The notes beneath the pieces were generated by a model, which was not told the DNA's origin, did no database searches, and was given only the letters and a program-made list of their open reading frames with translations. A stretch of 64,000 bases of DNA from Xylanibacter rarus (GTDB lineage: Bacteria; Bacteroidota; Bacteroidia; Bacteroidales; Bacteroidaceae): positions 310,001 to 374,000 of the forward strand of contig NZ_LFQU01000001.1 of the NCBI RefSeq assembly GCF_001275135.1, read 5' to 3'. Below are positions 1 to 9,550 of the stretch, piece by piece. How positions within the stretch are numbered: the first letter of the stretch is position 1; every line of letters begins with the position of its first letter. Both the position numbers and the translations under genes were made by a program.

Positions 1-1927
1 TCTTGTATTGACTCTTGAATAATGTGAACGACGCCATAGACACCAGTTTGCCCGGTATCTGCCAGCGCATGGTGGCTTCGAGGCCGTAAGCCCTGCCCTT
101 GGCCGACGAAACGAGCAGCTCGTTGCCCACAACGCCATAGTCGTTGCCCTTGCATGAGAGCGGAATGTTGTCGGCAACGGAGAGCGGAATGTCAGTGTAA
201 TGCTTGTAGAAACCTTCCAGACTCACCGTTATCTGCTTGCCCGGTGTCCATTCAACGCCCAGCGCCGCGTTCTTTACGCGCATATATTCGAGCGACTTGT
301 TGGCCAGTTGCCCATTTTCGTCCTTATATCCCAGGGCTGTGTATGGCGGCAGCTGATGATACATTCCGGCGCCGATGTTGACGGCCCACGACGGCAGAAA
401 CTTGTAAGACAATGATAATGTGGGCGAGATGTGCTCCCAGAAGCGCGCTGTCAGGTCAGAATAAGAACATCCGTCGAGGCGCAGGCCCATGTTGGCCGTA
501 AGTCTTCCGTTTTCACTCGTATAGCGCGCCGAACCGTAGGCTGCCCATCCTGCAAAGCTGATGTCGGTTGAGTATTGCGATATTGAGCTTTCGTTGTGAT
601 AAACTCTTTGGTATGTGTGGTCGTTGTAGAAGGCATACCATGCTTCAACGCCCTCGCGCCATGTCCAGCGGTCGTTGTATGTGCGGTTTTCGGCTCTCAG
701 CGACAGCTTCTGTTCGCGTGAACTGAGGTCGAGCGTAAGGTTTTCGGGAGCCGAATCGTCGTTATTGCGGTATTTAAGATTTTGGTTGCCCAAATAGTTA
801 TAGCCGAGCGAAACCGTTGTTACGTTCTTTCCGGCATAATGTTTATAAGATGCGCCGAGCGTAAACGTCTGCTGCGTTATGCGGGGCAGGTAGCTCAGCA
901 TGTATTCGGCGTCCTCTCCTTCTTGGTCAGTATTTAGTTTCATGTTGTCGATGCCCGTAAGCCCGAGGAAAGTTATTTCGTCTTTCTTTCCCAATTTGGT
1001 CTTTATTTTAAACTGTCCGTCTATGTAGTTTGGCAGGAAGGGCAGGCCGATCATCTTGAAGAGCAGTTGCAGATACGACTGGCGCACAGAGAACAGATAT
1101 GTTGTGTTGTTGCCGAAGTGGCCCATGCCGCTGAGCGACACTTCCGATGCGCCGAGAGTGGCCTTGAAAGAGTTTTCGTCGGTGTTGCCGTCGAGCAGAC
1201 TTATGTCCATCACCGAACTCAATGCGCCGCCGCGGTCAGCCGGAAATGCGCCTGTATAGAACTGCACTTCGCGTATAAGGTCGGCGTTTAGTATGCTCAC
1301 CGGGCCGCCCGACGCACCCTGAGTGGCAAAGTGGTTGATGTTAGGTATCTCTATGCCGTCCATGAAGAAACGGTTTTCCGACGGCGAGCCGCCCCTTACG
1401 ATAAGGTCGTTGCGATAGCCGATAGGAGAGAACGATACGCCCGGCACCGACCTCACAATGCGCGAGATGTCGCGGTTGCCGCCCGGACTCTTCTCTATCT
1501 CGCCGAGTCCTATTATCTGCATGCTCACCGGGCTTGGCTTTACGCGTCTTATCACGGGCACGCTAACCGTAACTTCGTTGAGATTCTTTGAGTCTTCGTC
1601 GAGTTCAATCTCTATCGTAGGCATCTTTGCCGACACGAAATATTCGGCAGACAGCACGCTCTTGTAGCCTATGCACGTAACGTAGAGCCGGCAGATGCCG
1701 GGGTTGACGCCGCTTATGACGAACACTCCGGTGGTGTCGGTGGCTGCTCCAACGCCCTGCAGACCCTGCACCGATACGCTTGCGCCTATGACAGGCTCGC
1801 GCGACAGTCTGTCTACGATGCGTCCGCGCACCGTAAACTTCTCTGATTCGGCATGCATGGCCGTTATCTGGAAGATGCAAATAAGGATGAATGCTATTCG
1901 CTGAAATGTGTGTAGAATGTATTTCAT
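1..1927 (-). CDS. TonB-dependent receptor, C-terminus beyond window
   Basis: The reading frame is open from an ATG at 1927 to the window edge, giving 642 codons with no stop, so the last beta strands are missing. It starts with a signal peptide (about residues 1-25, ending near AMHAES), followed by a carboxypeptidase-regulatory-like beta-sandwich (VRGRIVDRLSREPVIGASV), a TonB-box-like stretch (LNEVTV), and a plug domain with IVRGGSPSENRFFMDGIEI. The rest is aromatic-rich alternating strands of an outer-membrane barrel. In this family such proteins import a bound ligand using TonB/ExbB/ExbD energy. No SusD-like partner lies upstream; the preceding gene is a YitT protein separated by a terminator. 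The ligand cannot be told from sequence. The family call is firm. Confidence 0.9.
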   Translation of the reverse strand, partial: MKYILHTFQRIAFILICIFQITAMHAESEKFTVRGRIVDRLSREPVIGASVSVQGLQGVGAATDTTGVFVISGVNPGICRLYVTCIGYKSVLSAEYFVSAKMPTIEIELDEDSKNLNEVTVSVPVIRRVKPSPVSMQIIGLGEIEKSPGGNRDISRIVRSVPGVSFSPIGYRNDLIVRGGSPSENRFFMDGIEIPNINHFATQGASGGPVSILNADLIREVQFYTGAFPADRGGALSSVMDISLLDGNTDENSFKATLGASEVSLSGMGHFGNNTTYLFSVRQSYLQLLFKMIGLPFLPNYIDGQFKIKTKLGKKDEITFLGLTGIDNMKLNTDQEGEDAEYMLSYLPRITQQTFTLGASYKHYAGKNVTTVSLGYNYLGNQNLKYRNNDDSAPENLTLDLSSREQKLSLRAENRTYNDRWTWREGVEAWYAFYNDHTYQRVYHNESSISQYSTDISFAGWAAYGSARYTSENGRLTANMGLRLDGCSYSDLTARFWEHISPTLSLSYKFLPSWAVNIGAGMYHQLPPYTALGYKDENGQLANKSLEYMRVKNAALGVEWTPGKQITVSLEGFYKHYTDIPLSVADNIPLSCKGNDYGVVGNELLVSSAKGRAYGLEATMRWQIPGKLVSMASFTLFKSQYK

Positions 1928-2006
1928 ATAAATAATACAGAAGTTTTAAAAATGTAGTCGTGTCTGTTGATGCGTTCTGCGAAAGGCATCTGGCACTGTA
2001 ATAAAA

Positions 2007-2067
2007 ACGAAGTTAACGGACAAATCGCCATGTAGGAGATATAAAAACTGTTGTCCGTTAACTTCGT
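2007..2067 (-). terminator. 17-bp stem between YitT gene and TonB receptor
   Basis: Bases 2007-2023 and 2051-2067 are perfect inverted copies (ACGAAGTTAACGGACAA and its complement) with a 27-base loop. On the minus strand the stem is followed by TTTTATTA. It lies just after the stop of the YitT gene at 2133 and before the receptor gene, so it probably ends the YitT transcript. Confidence 0.7.
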
Positions 2068-2132
2068 TCGTTTCTTTTGTCCGGCTATTATTTTTCTTTG
2101 CCGGCTATGCTTGGGCCATGTGGCCGCAGGCA

Positions 2133-3022
2133 TTATTTCATCTTGTCGAAGCCTTCGCCGAACACGCCGTGGCAGAATGTCTGTGAAACCATGGCATGGG
2201 GGTCGATATTCTTAATATAGTGGAATATTTCCTGAGACTCATATTTTCTTGCCAGAACGATAAGTATGTCCACTTCCTTCTTTGAATACCAGCCCTTGCC
2301 CTCAACAACGGTAACACCTCTGTGGGCGCTTTGGTTGATCTGGTCTGCAATCTTTTCATAATCCTTTGATATGATGATAAACTGCACAGTCTGGCGTGAA
2401 CCGTTGACAACGTAGTCGCAGACATAACTTGCAATCAGAGTGAAGGCGATACCGTAGACGATTGTCTCGGTGCTGTGGAACAGCAGATAAGACGAGCTGA
2501 TAATCGTAATGTCGATAAACTGCATGGCACGTCCGAAGCTCAGGCTGAAGTATTTGTTCAGCAGGGCAATCAATATATCGGTTCCTCCGGTAGAGCCGTT
2601 ATGCGAGAACACCAGACCGAGGCCTCCGCCGGCCATTGCACCTCCGAGAATAACATGCATAAACTTGTCTTCGCCGGCCGTGATTATGGGATATGCCTGG
2701 AACAGGGGCTGAAGTACGCCCACAAATACCGACATGATAGACACGCCGATGATGGTTCTGATGATAAACTGCTTGGTGAGTGCCTTGCAGGCAATGATAA
2801 GCATAGTAACGTTAAGCACCCAGATCGAAATACCGGGAGGAAATCCGAAGGCATAGAACAGCAGCGCCGATATACCGGAAACGCCTCCCATCACAACCTG
2901 TTCGGGAAGGATAAAGGCCGTATATCCGAATGAATAAAGTAATATTCCAAATGTAAGGAAAAAAGATCTTTATAAAAAGAATTCTTTACTTCGGCCTTGC
3001 CCTTTTTTTTGATATCATTCAT
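2133..3022 (-). CDS. YitT family membrane protein (DUF2179), apparent 5' frameshift
   Basis: A polytopic inner-membrane protein of the YitT family (YitT membrane domain plus C-terminal DUF2179), of unknown biochemical function. The intact frame starts only at an internal ATG at 2894 (253 aa) and would lack the first membrane helix. Reading from an ATG at 3022 gives MNDIKKKGKAEVKNSFYKDL and then leaves frame at six Ts (plus-strand A run 2959-2964). Adding one T restores FFLTFGILLYSFGYTAFILP, which aligns with FFLFVGVLMYATGYTAFILP of the neighbour at 3152-4069 and gives 296 aa. The two genes are clearly tandem paralogues (shared SIWVLN, THNGSTGGTDIL/SHNGSTGGTDIL and MVSQTFCHGVFG). The gene is therefore either a sequencing-error casualty, slip-regulated or recently broken. 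Confidence 0.85.
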
Positions 3023-3052
3023 AATAATTATGGTTAAAAATTAAAAAACTAT

Positions 3053-3102
3053 CACTTTCATGTACAGCGGCAGAAAATGACCTGTTGCTGTACATGAAAG
3101 TG
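3053..3102 (-). terminator. Rho-independent terminator between the YitT paralogues
   Basis: Perfect 16-bp inverted repeat, 3053-3068 against 3087-3102 (CACTTTCATGTACAGC and complement), with an 18-base loop. On the minus strand the stem is followed by a U-rich tail (TAGTTTTTTAATTTTT). It separates the transcript of the upstream paralogue from the frameshifted one, so the two YitT genes are not a simple operon. Confidence 0.85.
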
Positions 3103-3151
3103 TTATATCACGAATATGTGTGTATTTAATACTTTCAGAATTATATGTAGA

Positions 3152-4069
3152 CTATTTTATCTTTTCGAAGCCTGCCCCGAACACACCGTGACAGAACGTC
3201 TGTGAAACCATCGCGTTAGGGTCAATCTGTTTGATGATAATCATCAAGTCCTGAAGCTCGTATTTATGCGCGAGGATTATCAGCAGCTTGACATCGTTTT
3301 TTGTATACCAGCCCTTACCCTCTACGACCGTTACGCCACGATGCATGCCTCCTGACACATTATTGGCGATTTCCTGATATTCTTTAGATATTATCAGCAG
3401 CTGCACGGTTTGCTTTGAACCGTTTACCACGAAGTCGAGCATGAAACTTACCACTAATGTGAACACGATACCGTAGATGATCGTTTCCACGCTGTGGAAT
3501 ACAAAGTAAGATGAGCTTATGATTGTGAAATCTATGAACTGCATGGCGCGGCCGAAACTGATGTTGAAATATTTGTTAAACACCGCCATCAGTATGTCTG
3601 TTCCGCCTGTAGAACCGTTGTGTGTAAACACGATGCCAAGTCCTGTTCCGCAGAGCAGTGCAGCAATGAGGACATGCATGAATTTGTCTTCTCCGGGAGT
3701 TATAATCGGGTGAGCGGTGAAGAAAGGCTGAAGGAAGCCCACACAGAGCGACAGCATCGTGACGCCTATCACCGTCCTTATTACGAACTGTGGGGTAAGA
3801 GCCTTGATTGCTATGATGATCATCATGGCATTGAGCACCCAGATGGAGATACTTGGAGGAAAACTCGTTGTGTAGTAAATGAGTGCTGAAATACCGGCAA
3901 CGGCTCCCTGCACAACTTTTTCAGGTAATATGAATGCTGTGTAGCCTGTAGCATACATCAGTACTCCGACAAAGAGAAAAAAGATGTCTTTGCCTTGCTG
4001 CTTCCAGTTCGTTTGGGCGATAATGTTAGTTATCTTGTTCATATCAATGATTGTTTTCATGGCTTTCAC
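3152..4069 (-). CDS. YitT family membrane protein (DUF2179)
   Basis: A 305-residue intact paralogue of the adjacent gene. It has a short cytoplasmic N-terminus, about five to six hydrophobic helices between residues 27 and 200 (IFFLFVGVLMYATGYTAF, ISIWVLNAMMIIIAIKAL and others), and a cytoplasmic DUF2179 domain at the C-terminus (from about residue 225, VQLLIISKEYQEI to FGAGFEKIK). The family is widespread in Firmicutes and Bacteroidetes, and its role as a transporter or regulator is not established. Two further in-frame ATGs (codons 4 and 10) could be the start. A good promoter lies 90 bases upstream. Confidence 0.88.
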   Translation of the reverse strand: MKAMKTIIDMNKITNIIAQTNWKQQGKDIFFLFVGVLMYATGYTAFILPEKVVQGAVAGISALIYYTTSFPPSISIWVLNAMMIIIAIKALTPQFVIRTVIGVTMLSLCVGFLQPFFTAHPIITPGEDKFMHVLIAALLCGTGLGIVFTHNGSTGGTDILMAVFNKYFNISFGRAMQFIDFTIISSSYFVFHSVETIIYGIVFTLVVSFMLDFVVNGSKQTVQLLIISKEYQEIANNVSGGMHRGVTVVEGKGWYTKNDVKLLIILAHKYELQDLMIIIKQIDPNAMVSQTFCHGVFGAGFEKIK

Positions 4070-4158
4070 ATATTTTTCATAATGTCTTGGCGCAAGTCTT
4101 TGCGTGCGTAAGAGTTTAGACTATGTGGTATGCCGCATGTCTGTTATTTATTTTTTTG

Positions 4159-4189
4159 CAAAGATAGTTTAATTTTGCAAAGTCGCAAA
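4159..4189 (-). promoter_or_regulatory. Bacteroidetes-type promoter for the YitT gene
   Basis: On the minus strand TTTG (4189-4186), 19 bases, then TATCTTTG (4166-4159), an exact match to the Bacteroidetes -33/-7 consensus with ideal spacing. Transcription would begin near 4152, leaving a leader of about 80 bases before the ATG at 4069. The rest of the 327-base gap between the YitT and AraC genes (4190-4396) shows no gene or clear structure. Confidence 0.75.
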
Positions 4190-4396
4190 GAAATATTGAC
4201 TAAATGATAGAGGGTTTTTGCATTAAATCTGATAAAAAAATAAGTGCGGTCAGCCGCCTCTGAATGCATGCTTTTGGCATATTGTTTTTGTTATGCGTCA
4301 ACGGATGATAATATGCATACGCTTAGTCGGAAATATGTGCCAACTATGCTTCAAACAAGCGTCGCAGTTTAACAAAAATGTAAGGCCTGTCAGGCG

Positions 4397-5236
4397 TCAT
4401 TGTTGCTTGATATTTTTTCTGAATTGCTGTGGCGTAAGGCCGGTGTGCAATTTAAAGTAGCGACAGAAGAACGACTCGTCGCTGAAGTTGAAGTCCCATG
4501 AAAGCTGCTTGACGCTTTTCTCACTGTTACGCAGCTGCAGTTTTATCTGCAGAGTTACATATTGGTCTATAATATTTTTTGTAGTGTGTCCGGTCATATT
4601 TCTTACAATGGTGTTAAGATATTTCGGCGTTATGTTAAGCTTTCCGGCATAGAAAGCTACGTCGTGCGACTTCATGTAATATTGTTCGAGGTCTTCCATG
4701 AACATGTTGAACAGTTCGTTGGTGCGTCTTGAGCCGTAGCCTTCAGGCTCCTCGTGCCTGTTGCGCACCATCCAGTCGTAGAAACCGAGAAAGAAGGCCT
4801 TGAGCTGGTAGAGCACAAGCTGGTCGAGACATGTGCAGTCCTTCTGTATGAAATACAGTCTGAGCAGGCTGAACATGTTTTCAATTATCAGCGTAACCAC
4901 CTGTTTGTCTGTGCGGCATCTGTCCTTGCGCAGCAGCGAGTACACTGTTTGCTCCAGTTGCAGGCTCGCCTCCCTCAGCATCGTCTTGTCGTAGCGCAGC
5001 ATTTCCACCTCAAAGTCGTCCGAAACATTGTGCAGCATCACCATGTCGTTCGGGAATAGTGTTATTACGGCATCCTTTTTCAGATGCCAGTCTTTAAAGT
5101 CGATGCGCATTGTTGCCATGCCACCTTTACATAATATTATTGCACCATAGTCGATGACGTTCGATTCTGCTTCAAGTTCTTTCAGCGATGTAGTGCAGAG
5201 CTGCGCCTTGTCTGATGCGAATGTTTCAAATTTCAT
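4397..5236 (-). CDS. AraC family transcriptional regulator
   Basis: A 279-residue protein with an N-terminal sensing domain (about 1-150, cupin-like with the DWHLKKDAVITLFPNDMVML strand pattern) and a C-terminal pair of helix-turn-helix motifs (about 175-275). The AraC signature is clear in LSWDFNFSDESFFCRYFKLH followed by TGLTPQQFRK. It is divergent from the TolC/HlyD/MFS efflux operon, 223 bases away, an arrangement common for local regulators of efflux genes. The inducer is unknown and control of the efflux genes is inference from position. Confidence 0.9.
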   Translation of the reverse strand: MKFETFASDKAQLCTTSLKELEAESNVIDYGAIILCKGGMATMRIDFKDWHLKKDAVITLFPNDMVMLHNVSDDFEVEMLRYDKTMLREASLQLEQTVYSLLRKDRCRTDKQVVTLIIENMFSLLRLYFIQKDCTCLDQLVLYQLKAFFLGFYDWMVRNRHEEPEGYGSRRTNELFNMFMEDLEQYYMKSHDVAFYAGKLNITPKYLNTIVRNMTGHTTKNIIDQYVTLQIKLQLRNSEKSVKQLSWDFNFSDESFFCRYFKLHTGLTPQQFRKNIKQQ

Positions 5237-5393
5237 GGGCTTGTCGTATGTTGCTTTTACTTATGTCTGAAATATATTTATCTCCGTTTTGTGCTGCAAA
5301 TATCGCTATATTGAGTGACAAAACACCACGTTTGTTCCGAAAAGTCCCATTTCTCGCGAAAAAATTAAAATTATTTAATTGTTAAATAGTCTT

Positions 5394-5401
5394 ACCTTTG
5401 C
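5394..5401 (+). promoter_or_regulatory. -7 box of the efflux operon promoter
   Basis: TACCTTTG matches the Bacteroidetes -7 element TAnnTTTG. The -33 element is weak (TTG at 5380-5382 is too close), which would suit an activator-dependent promoter under the adjacent AraC gene. The site lies inside a possible longer 5' extension of the TolC reading frame, so it argues for the later ATG at 5460. Confidence 0.6.
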
Positions 5402-5459
5402 ACCCGGTTTCAGACCATTTCTCTGGATTAATGGAAAATATAGTGAAAATATAAAAGTG

Positions 5460-6779
5460 ATGATTAGATGTAAATTTGTTTATGCCGTATTGTCCGGCTC
5501 ACTGCTTCTTCAGTCAACAGATGCATTGTCGCAGACGCAGCGCACAATGACGGTGAGCGAGTTGTTTTCTCTTGTAGAGACGGGCTGCAGACAGTTGCGC
5601 GCCCAAAAGTCGGAAGTCGACGTGGCACATCATGCCATTTCAGAGGCAAAGAGCCGGCGTCTGCCTGATGTTAACGCTTCGTTGTCCGTTAGTTATAACG
5701 GCAACGTGCTTATGACCGACCGCGATTTCAGCAATGCCAAAGGCATCACCCAGCCACACTTCGGCAACAGTTTTGCGCTCGAAGCTCAGCAGGTGGTTTA
5801 TGCCGGAGGAGCCATCAACACGGGCATACGCCTTGCCGAACTTCAGAAAGAACAGGCAGAGACAGGCGTTGCCCTCAGCCGCAGTCAGCAGCGCTTCATG
5901 GCTCTCGGTCAGTATCTCGACTTGGTTAAGCTGTCTAACGGAATGAAAGTTTATGACAGCAACATTGCGCTTACCGAAAAACTTATTGCCGATATAAAGG
6001 CAAAACACGAAGAGGGCATAGCGCTGCGCAACGACGTTACACGATATGAACTGCAGATGGAGTCGCTCAAACTCGGACTGCGCAAGCTTCAGGATCAGCG
6101 CAGCGTACTCAACCATCAGCTCTGTAACACCCTAGGACTTACTTCTGATGTTGTGATCATGCCCGACACAGCAGAACTTAAAACCGCATCAGACAATGGC
6201 AACGAGGCCGACTGGCAGAGCCGGGCATCAGTTTCGTCGCCGTTGCTGCGCCAGTCGAAACTCGGTGTAGATATGGCCCAGCAACAGTTGCGCATGGCAA
6301 AGAGCGACCTTATGCCTAAGGTTGTGGTGTTTGCTACTGACAATTTCAGCGGTCCGTTCACTTACGACTTGCCGCCTATAGACAACAACTTCAACATCTG
6401 GTATGTCGGTATCGGCATAAAATATTCGCTCAGTTCGCTGTTCAAGGGCAACAAGACGGTGCGCAAGGCTAAGGCGCAGATTGTGCAGAGCAACGAGAAT
6501 CATGCCGTTACGGCAGAGAGTGTAGACAACCAGATGCAGCAGGCATACACGCTCTATCGCCAGTCGTTTGTCGAACTGCGCACGCAGCAGAAGAGCGTAG
6601 AGCTTGCCGCTCAGAACTATCAGGTGGTCAACGACCGCTACATGAGTCAGATGGCGCTGATAACTGATATGGTCGATGCGTCTAACATAAAGCTTAACGC
6701 CGAACTTCAGGAGGTTGACGCACGCATCGGCACCATTTACGCATACTATAAAATGAAATATATTGCAGGTGAAATCTGA
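5460..6779 (+). CDS. TolC family outer-membrane efflux protein
   Basis: A 439-residue protein with a signal peptide (MIRCKFVYAVLSGSLLLQS, cleavage near residue 24). Long amphipathic helices rich in Q, A, E and R follow (for example AELQKEQAETGVALSRSQQR), with two repeated halves typical of outer-membrane efflux channels. It forms the outer-membrane exit duct for the pump whose adaptor and transporter are the next two genes. I chose ATG 5460 rather than a start at 5379 because the signal peptide begins there and the promoter -7 box lies between. It is the first gene of a three-gene operon, 100 bases before the adaptor. Confidence 0.9.
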   Translation: MIRCKFVYAVLSGSLLLQSTDALSQTQRTMTVSELFSLVETGCRQLRAQKSEVDVAHHAISEAKSRRLPDVNASLSVSYNGNVLMTDRDFSNAKGITQPHFGNSFALEAQQVVYAGGAINTGIRLAELQKEQAETGVALSRSQQRFMALGQYLDLVKLSNGMKVYDSNIALTEKLIADIKAKHEEGIALRNDVTRYELQMESLKLGLRKLQDQRSVLNHQLCNTLGLTSDVVIMPDTAELKTASDNGNEADWQSRASVSSPLLRQSKLGVDMAQQQLRMAKSDLMPKVVVFATDNFSGPFTYDLPPIDNNFNIWYVGIGIKYSLSSLFKGNKTVRKAKAQIVQSNENHAVTAESVDNQMQQAYTLYRQSFVELRTQQKSVELAAQNYQVVNDRYMSQMALITDMVDASNIKLNAELQEVDARIGTIYAYYKMKYIAGEI

Positions 6780-6879
6780 TAAGGCACCTGTGTAAATACA
6801 TAAAAACAATACCGGCCGCGCTGCCTGAACCGACACAGGCACGGCTACGGACAGAAATTACAAATAACAGACATAAGAT

Positions 6880-7920
6880 ATGAACAACAAGAAATTTATA
6901 AAAAGAATATACAATGTAGTAATCATACTGTTGCTCATCGGAGCAATAACGTATGTCGTAACCCGCTTTGCCCATCCGGCAAACACAGAATATACTGACG
7001 ATGCCCAGGTGCAACGCCACATAACGCCGATAAACACCCGTGTGCAGGGATTTATCAAGGAGATACATTTTGAGGAATATCAGCACGTGAAGAAAGGCGA
7101 CACGCTCGTTATCATCGAAGATGCCGAATATCGTCTTCAGCTTGCTCAGGCTGAGGCCAGCTATCGCGGCTCACGTTCGGGCTCTTCTGCCATATCAGCC
7201 GGAATGAACACCACGACGAGCAACGTAAGAGTGGCTTCTGCTGGCATTGAGGAGGCTAAAGCCGACATGGACAACGCCCGCCGCGACTATGAACGCTATG
7301 CCTCGCTGCTGAAGAAAGACGCTGTTACCCGTCAGCAGTATGACAACGCGCTGACAAGATATAAGGCGGCGAAGGCACGTTACGAGCAGGCAAGCGCAAG
7401 CCGCCGTTCAACATCGCTCGTAAAGAACGAGCAGGCTCACCGCCTGAGTCAGAACACGGCAGGCGTAAGCGTGGCCGAGGCTGCCGTAAATCTTGCCCGT
7501 CTTAACCTTTCTTATACAGTTATCGTAGCTACAAGCGACGGAGTGATGGGCCGAAAGGACATTCATGTAGGTCAGCTCGTTCAGCCCGGACAGATGCTCG
7601 CACGTATTGTAGACGACGATCAGGTGTGGGTTATTGCCAACTATCGCGAAACACAGCTGAAGAACATCTCTGTAGGCGATGCCGTTGAGTTTACTGCCGA
7701 TGCCATTCCGGGCGTTACATATAAAGGTGTGGTTGAGTCGCTCAGTCCTGCCACGGGCTCGGCTTATTCTATGGTGCCTGCCGACAATGCCACGGGCAAC
7801 TTCGTGAAGGTTGAGCAGCGTTTGCCGGTGCGTATAGCCATTGTAGGAAAGAACAGCGAGGCCGACCTGAAGAAACTCCGTGCCGGACTGAATGTTGAAA
7901 CATTGGTAATGTATAAGTAA
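6880..7920 (+). CDS. HlyD/EmrA family periplasmic adaptor protein
   Basis: A 346-residue membrane-fusion protein. It has one N-terminal membrane anchor (about residues 11-29), a lipoyl-like half (VQGFIKEIHFEEYQHVKKGD, about 54-73), a coiled-coil hairpin (about 85-200, with many A, R and Q), the second lipoyl half (ATSDGVMGRKDIHVGQLVQP) and a beta-barrel domain. Such adaptors link an inner-membrane transporter to a TolC channel. EmrA-type adaptors pair with 12- to 14-helix MFS pumps, and the gene after this one is such a pump. The pair is separated by a single base, so they are almost certainly co-translated. Confidence 0.92.
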   Translation: MNNKKFIKRIYNVVIILLLIGAITYVVTRFAHPANTEYTDDAQVQRHITPINTRVQGFIKEIHFEEYQHVKKGDTLVIIEDAEYRLQLAQAEASYRGSRSGSSAISAGMNTTTSNVRVASAGIEEAKADMDNARRDYERYASLLKKDAVTRQQYDNALTRYKAAKARYEQASASRRSTSLVKNEQAHRLSQNTAGVSVAEAAVNLARLNLSYTVIVATSDGVMGRKDIHVGQLVQPGQMLARIVDDDQVWVIANYRETQLKNISVGDAVEFTADAIPGVTYKGVVESLSPATGSAYSMVPADNATGNFVKVEQRLPVRIAIVGKNSEADLKKLRAGLNVETLVMYK

Positions 7921-7921
7921 T

Positions 7922-9457
7922 ATGCCGCCGATTCCTACAGGACCGTTCACGATGCCGATGATGAACGGCTTCGTGCCAAAGAAAATACAGCCGTGGATAT
8001 ATGTCGTCTTCGCCTTCTTTTTTCAGTTGGCAGGAGGCATGTATGCCGGAGCTATGCCTCACGTGATGGGCGACATGTGCATCATGCGCGAGGATGTTAC
8101 GATGATTGTGCTGTGCGGCGTTATCGGCGTTAACATGCCTTTCCCGTTTCTTTTCCGCTTTAAGTTCAGGTTCACCAACCGCCAGCTGCTCATCACGGCT
8201 GCTCTTGCCATTGCCGCATGCAACTGGCTGTGCATGTACACCGAGTCGGTGCCCGTGCTGTGCCTTCTCTCTTATGTAGCAGGTTTCTTTAAACTCTGCG
8301 GAACATTCGAGTGTCTGTCTAACGTGCAGCTGTGGATGACATCAAAGCGCGACTTCACCATATTCTTCCCGTTGCTTTACTGCATTGTGGTGGGCAATAT
8401 GAGTCTGTCGCCCTGGATAACCGTCCACCTTACATATATATTCCAGAGCTGGTATGCCATGCACTGGGCTATGACGGGCGCAATGCTCTTCATTGCGCTG
8501 ATGGTGTATGTGCTCACCCATGACTTCCGCTTTATGAAGCCGCTGCCGCTGATAAGCCTCGACTGGCTGGGCTGCGTGCTCTGGTCGGCTTTGTTGATTG
8601 AAGTAGTGTTCCTGTTCAATTACGGTGAGTATTACAACTGGTGGGACGGACGTCCGTTTCGTGTAGTTACGTTCATGGTGCCCGTGACGTTCTACTTTGC
8701 GTTGCAGCGCATGCGCCACATCCGCCATCCCTATATAGCCCCCGAGGCATGGCTCTATAAGCGTCTGCTGCCCCTGCTTGCTGTATTTGCGCTGGTTGAG
8801 CTTATCAACTCAACCCCTAAGATATTGCAGAACACGTTTACGTCGGGCGTGCTCCATTTCGGCGCCATGTCCACTTCCGTGTTCTATCTCGTAGAATGGG
8901 CGGGCACAATATGCGGCTGCATGTTCGTGATGTTCTGGATAAAGGTGCTCAGGCAGAAGTTTACGCGCCTGCTCACCGTAGGACTCATGGCCCTGTTGGC
9001 CTATGAGGTGCAGATGTATCTCATGGTTACGCCAGGATTAGACATAGAGAGTTTATTCATCCCCATATTCTGCCGTACCTTCGGTGTGGCTATCTTCTTC
9101 ACGGCCCTTACAATATATCTCGAAGAACTGATGCCGTTTCAGCATTTCTTCATGGGGCTAACCATGGTGGGCTTCATCCGTAACGGCGTGGTTGACACTA
9201 TATGCTCGGGCATATACAGCTTTTCGCTCAGGCATCACATAGCAGAAAACTTTGCGCGCGCCATGCCGTACGATGCCACGCAGGTGATACTCGTCAGTCT
9301 GAAGCAGCTGTTCGGCGTAACGTGTATCATAGCCACAGTTGTGCTGCTCATCTTCCTTGTATGGGATATTCAGCCCGTTAGGGATACGTTGAAGAGGATG
9401 CCTTACTGGAGCGTTGTCGGCCGTCTGCTCCGCAGGCAGATGTCGTCAGGCAAGTAG
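7922..9457 (+). CDS. MFS transporter, EmrB/DHA2-like
   Basis: A 511-residue protein with about 12-14 hydrophobic helices, the first at about residues 25-45 (WIYVVFAFFFQLAGGMYAGA). Its length and its position after an EmrA-like adaptor fit the DHA2 multidrug/proton antiporter group, but I do not see the classical motif C clearly and the sequence is divergent. As the inner-membrane motor it would export drugs, bile acids or other amphiphiles through the adaptor and TolC channel. The substrate is unknown. It is the last gene of the operon, with a gap of about 90 bases before an unrelated promoter. Confidence 0.85.
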   Translation: MPPIPTGPFTMPMMNGFVPKKIQPWIYVVFAFFFQLAGGMYAGAMPHVMGDMCIMREDVTMIVLCGVIGVNMPFPFLFRFKFRFTNRQLLITAALAIAACNWLCMYTESVPVLCLLSYVAGFFKLCGTFECLSNVQLWMTSKRDFTIFFPLLYCIVVGNMSLSPWITVHLTYIFQSWYAMHWAMTGAMLFIALMVYVLTHDFRFMKPLPLISLDWLGCVLWSALLIEVVFLFNYGEYYNWWDGRPFRVVTFMVPVTFYFALQRMRHIRHPYIAPEAWLYKRLLPLLAVFALVELINSTPKILQNTFTSGVLHFGAMSTSVFYLVEWAGTICGCMFVMFWIKVLRQKFTRLLTVGLMALLAYEVQMYLMVTPGLDIESLFIPIFCRTFGVAIFFTALTIYLEELMPFQHFFMGLTMVGFIRNGVVDTICSGIYSFSLRHHIAENFARAMPYDATQVILVSLKQLFGVTCIIATVVLLIFLVWDIQPVRDTLKRMPYWSVVGRLLRRQMSSGK

Positions 9458-9506
9458 GGCAGGGAGACTGTTACCGTCAGTAATCTGAAAAAGCGGCGGC
9501 CGGACA

Positions 9507-9536
9507 TTGGATATTCGGAAAAAATGTGTATGTTTG
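9507..9536 (+). promoter_or_regulatory. Bacteroidetes-type promoter for the MgtC-like gene
   Basis: TTG (9507-9509), 19 bases, then TATGTTTG (9529-9536). Spacing and both boxes fit the consensus. Transcription would start near 9543, only about 8 bases before the ATG at 9551, so the mRNA would be nearly leaderless. Confidence 0.7.
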
Positions 9537-9550
9537 CATAAAATAGTTAT

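Noticed and set aside
5379-5459. Earlier start for the TolC gene
   Set aside because: It would place the promoter -7 box (5394-5401) inside the gene and bury the signal peptide.
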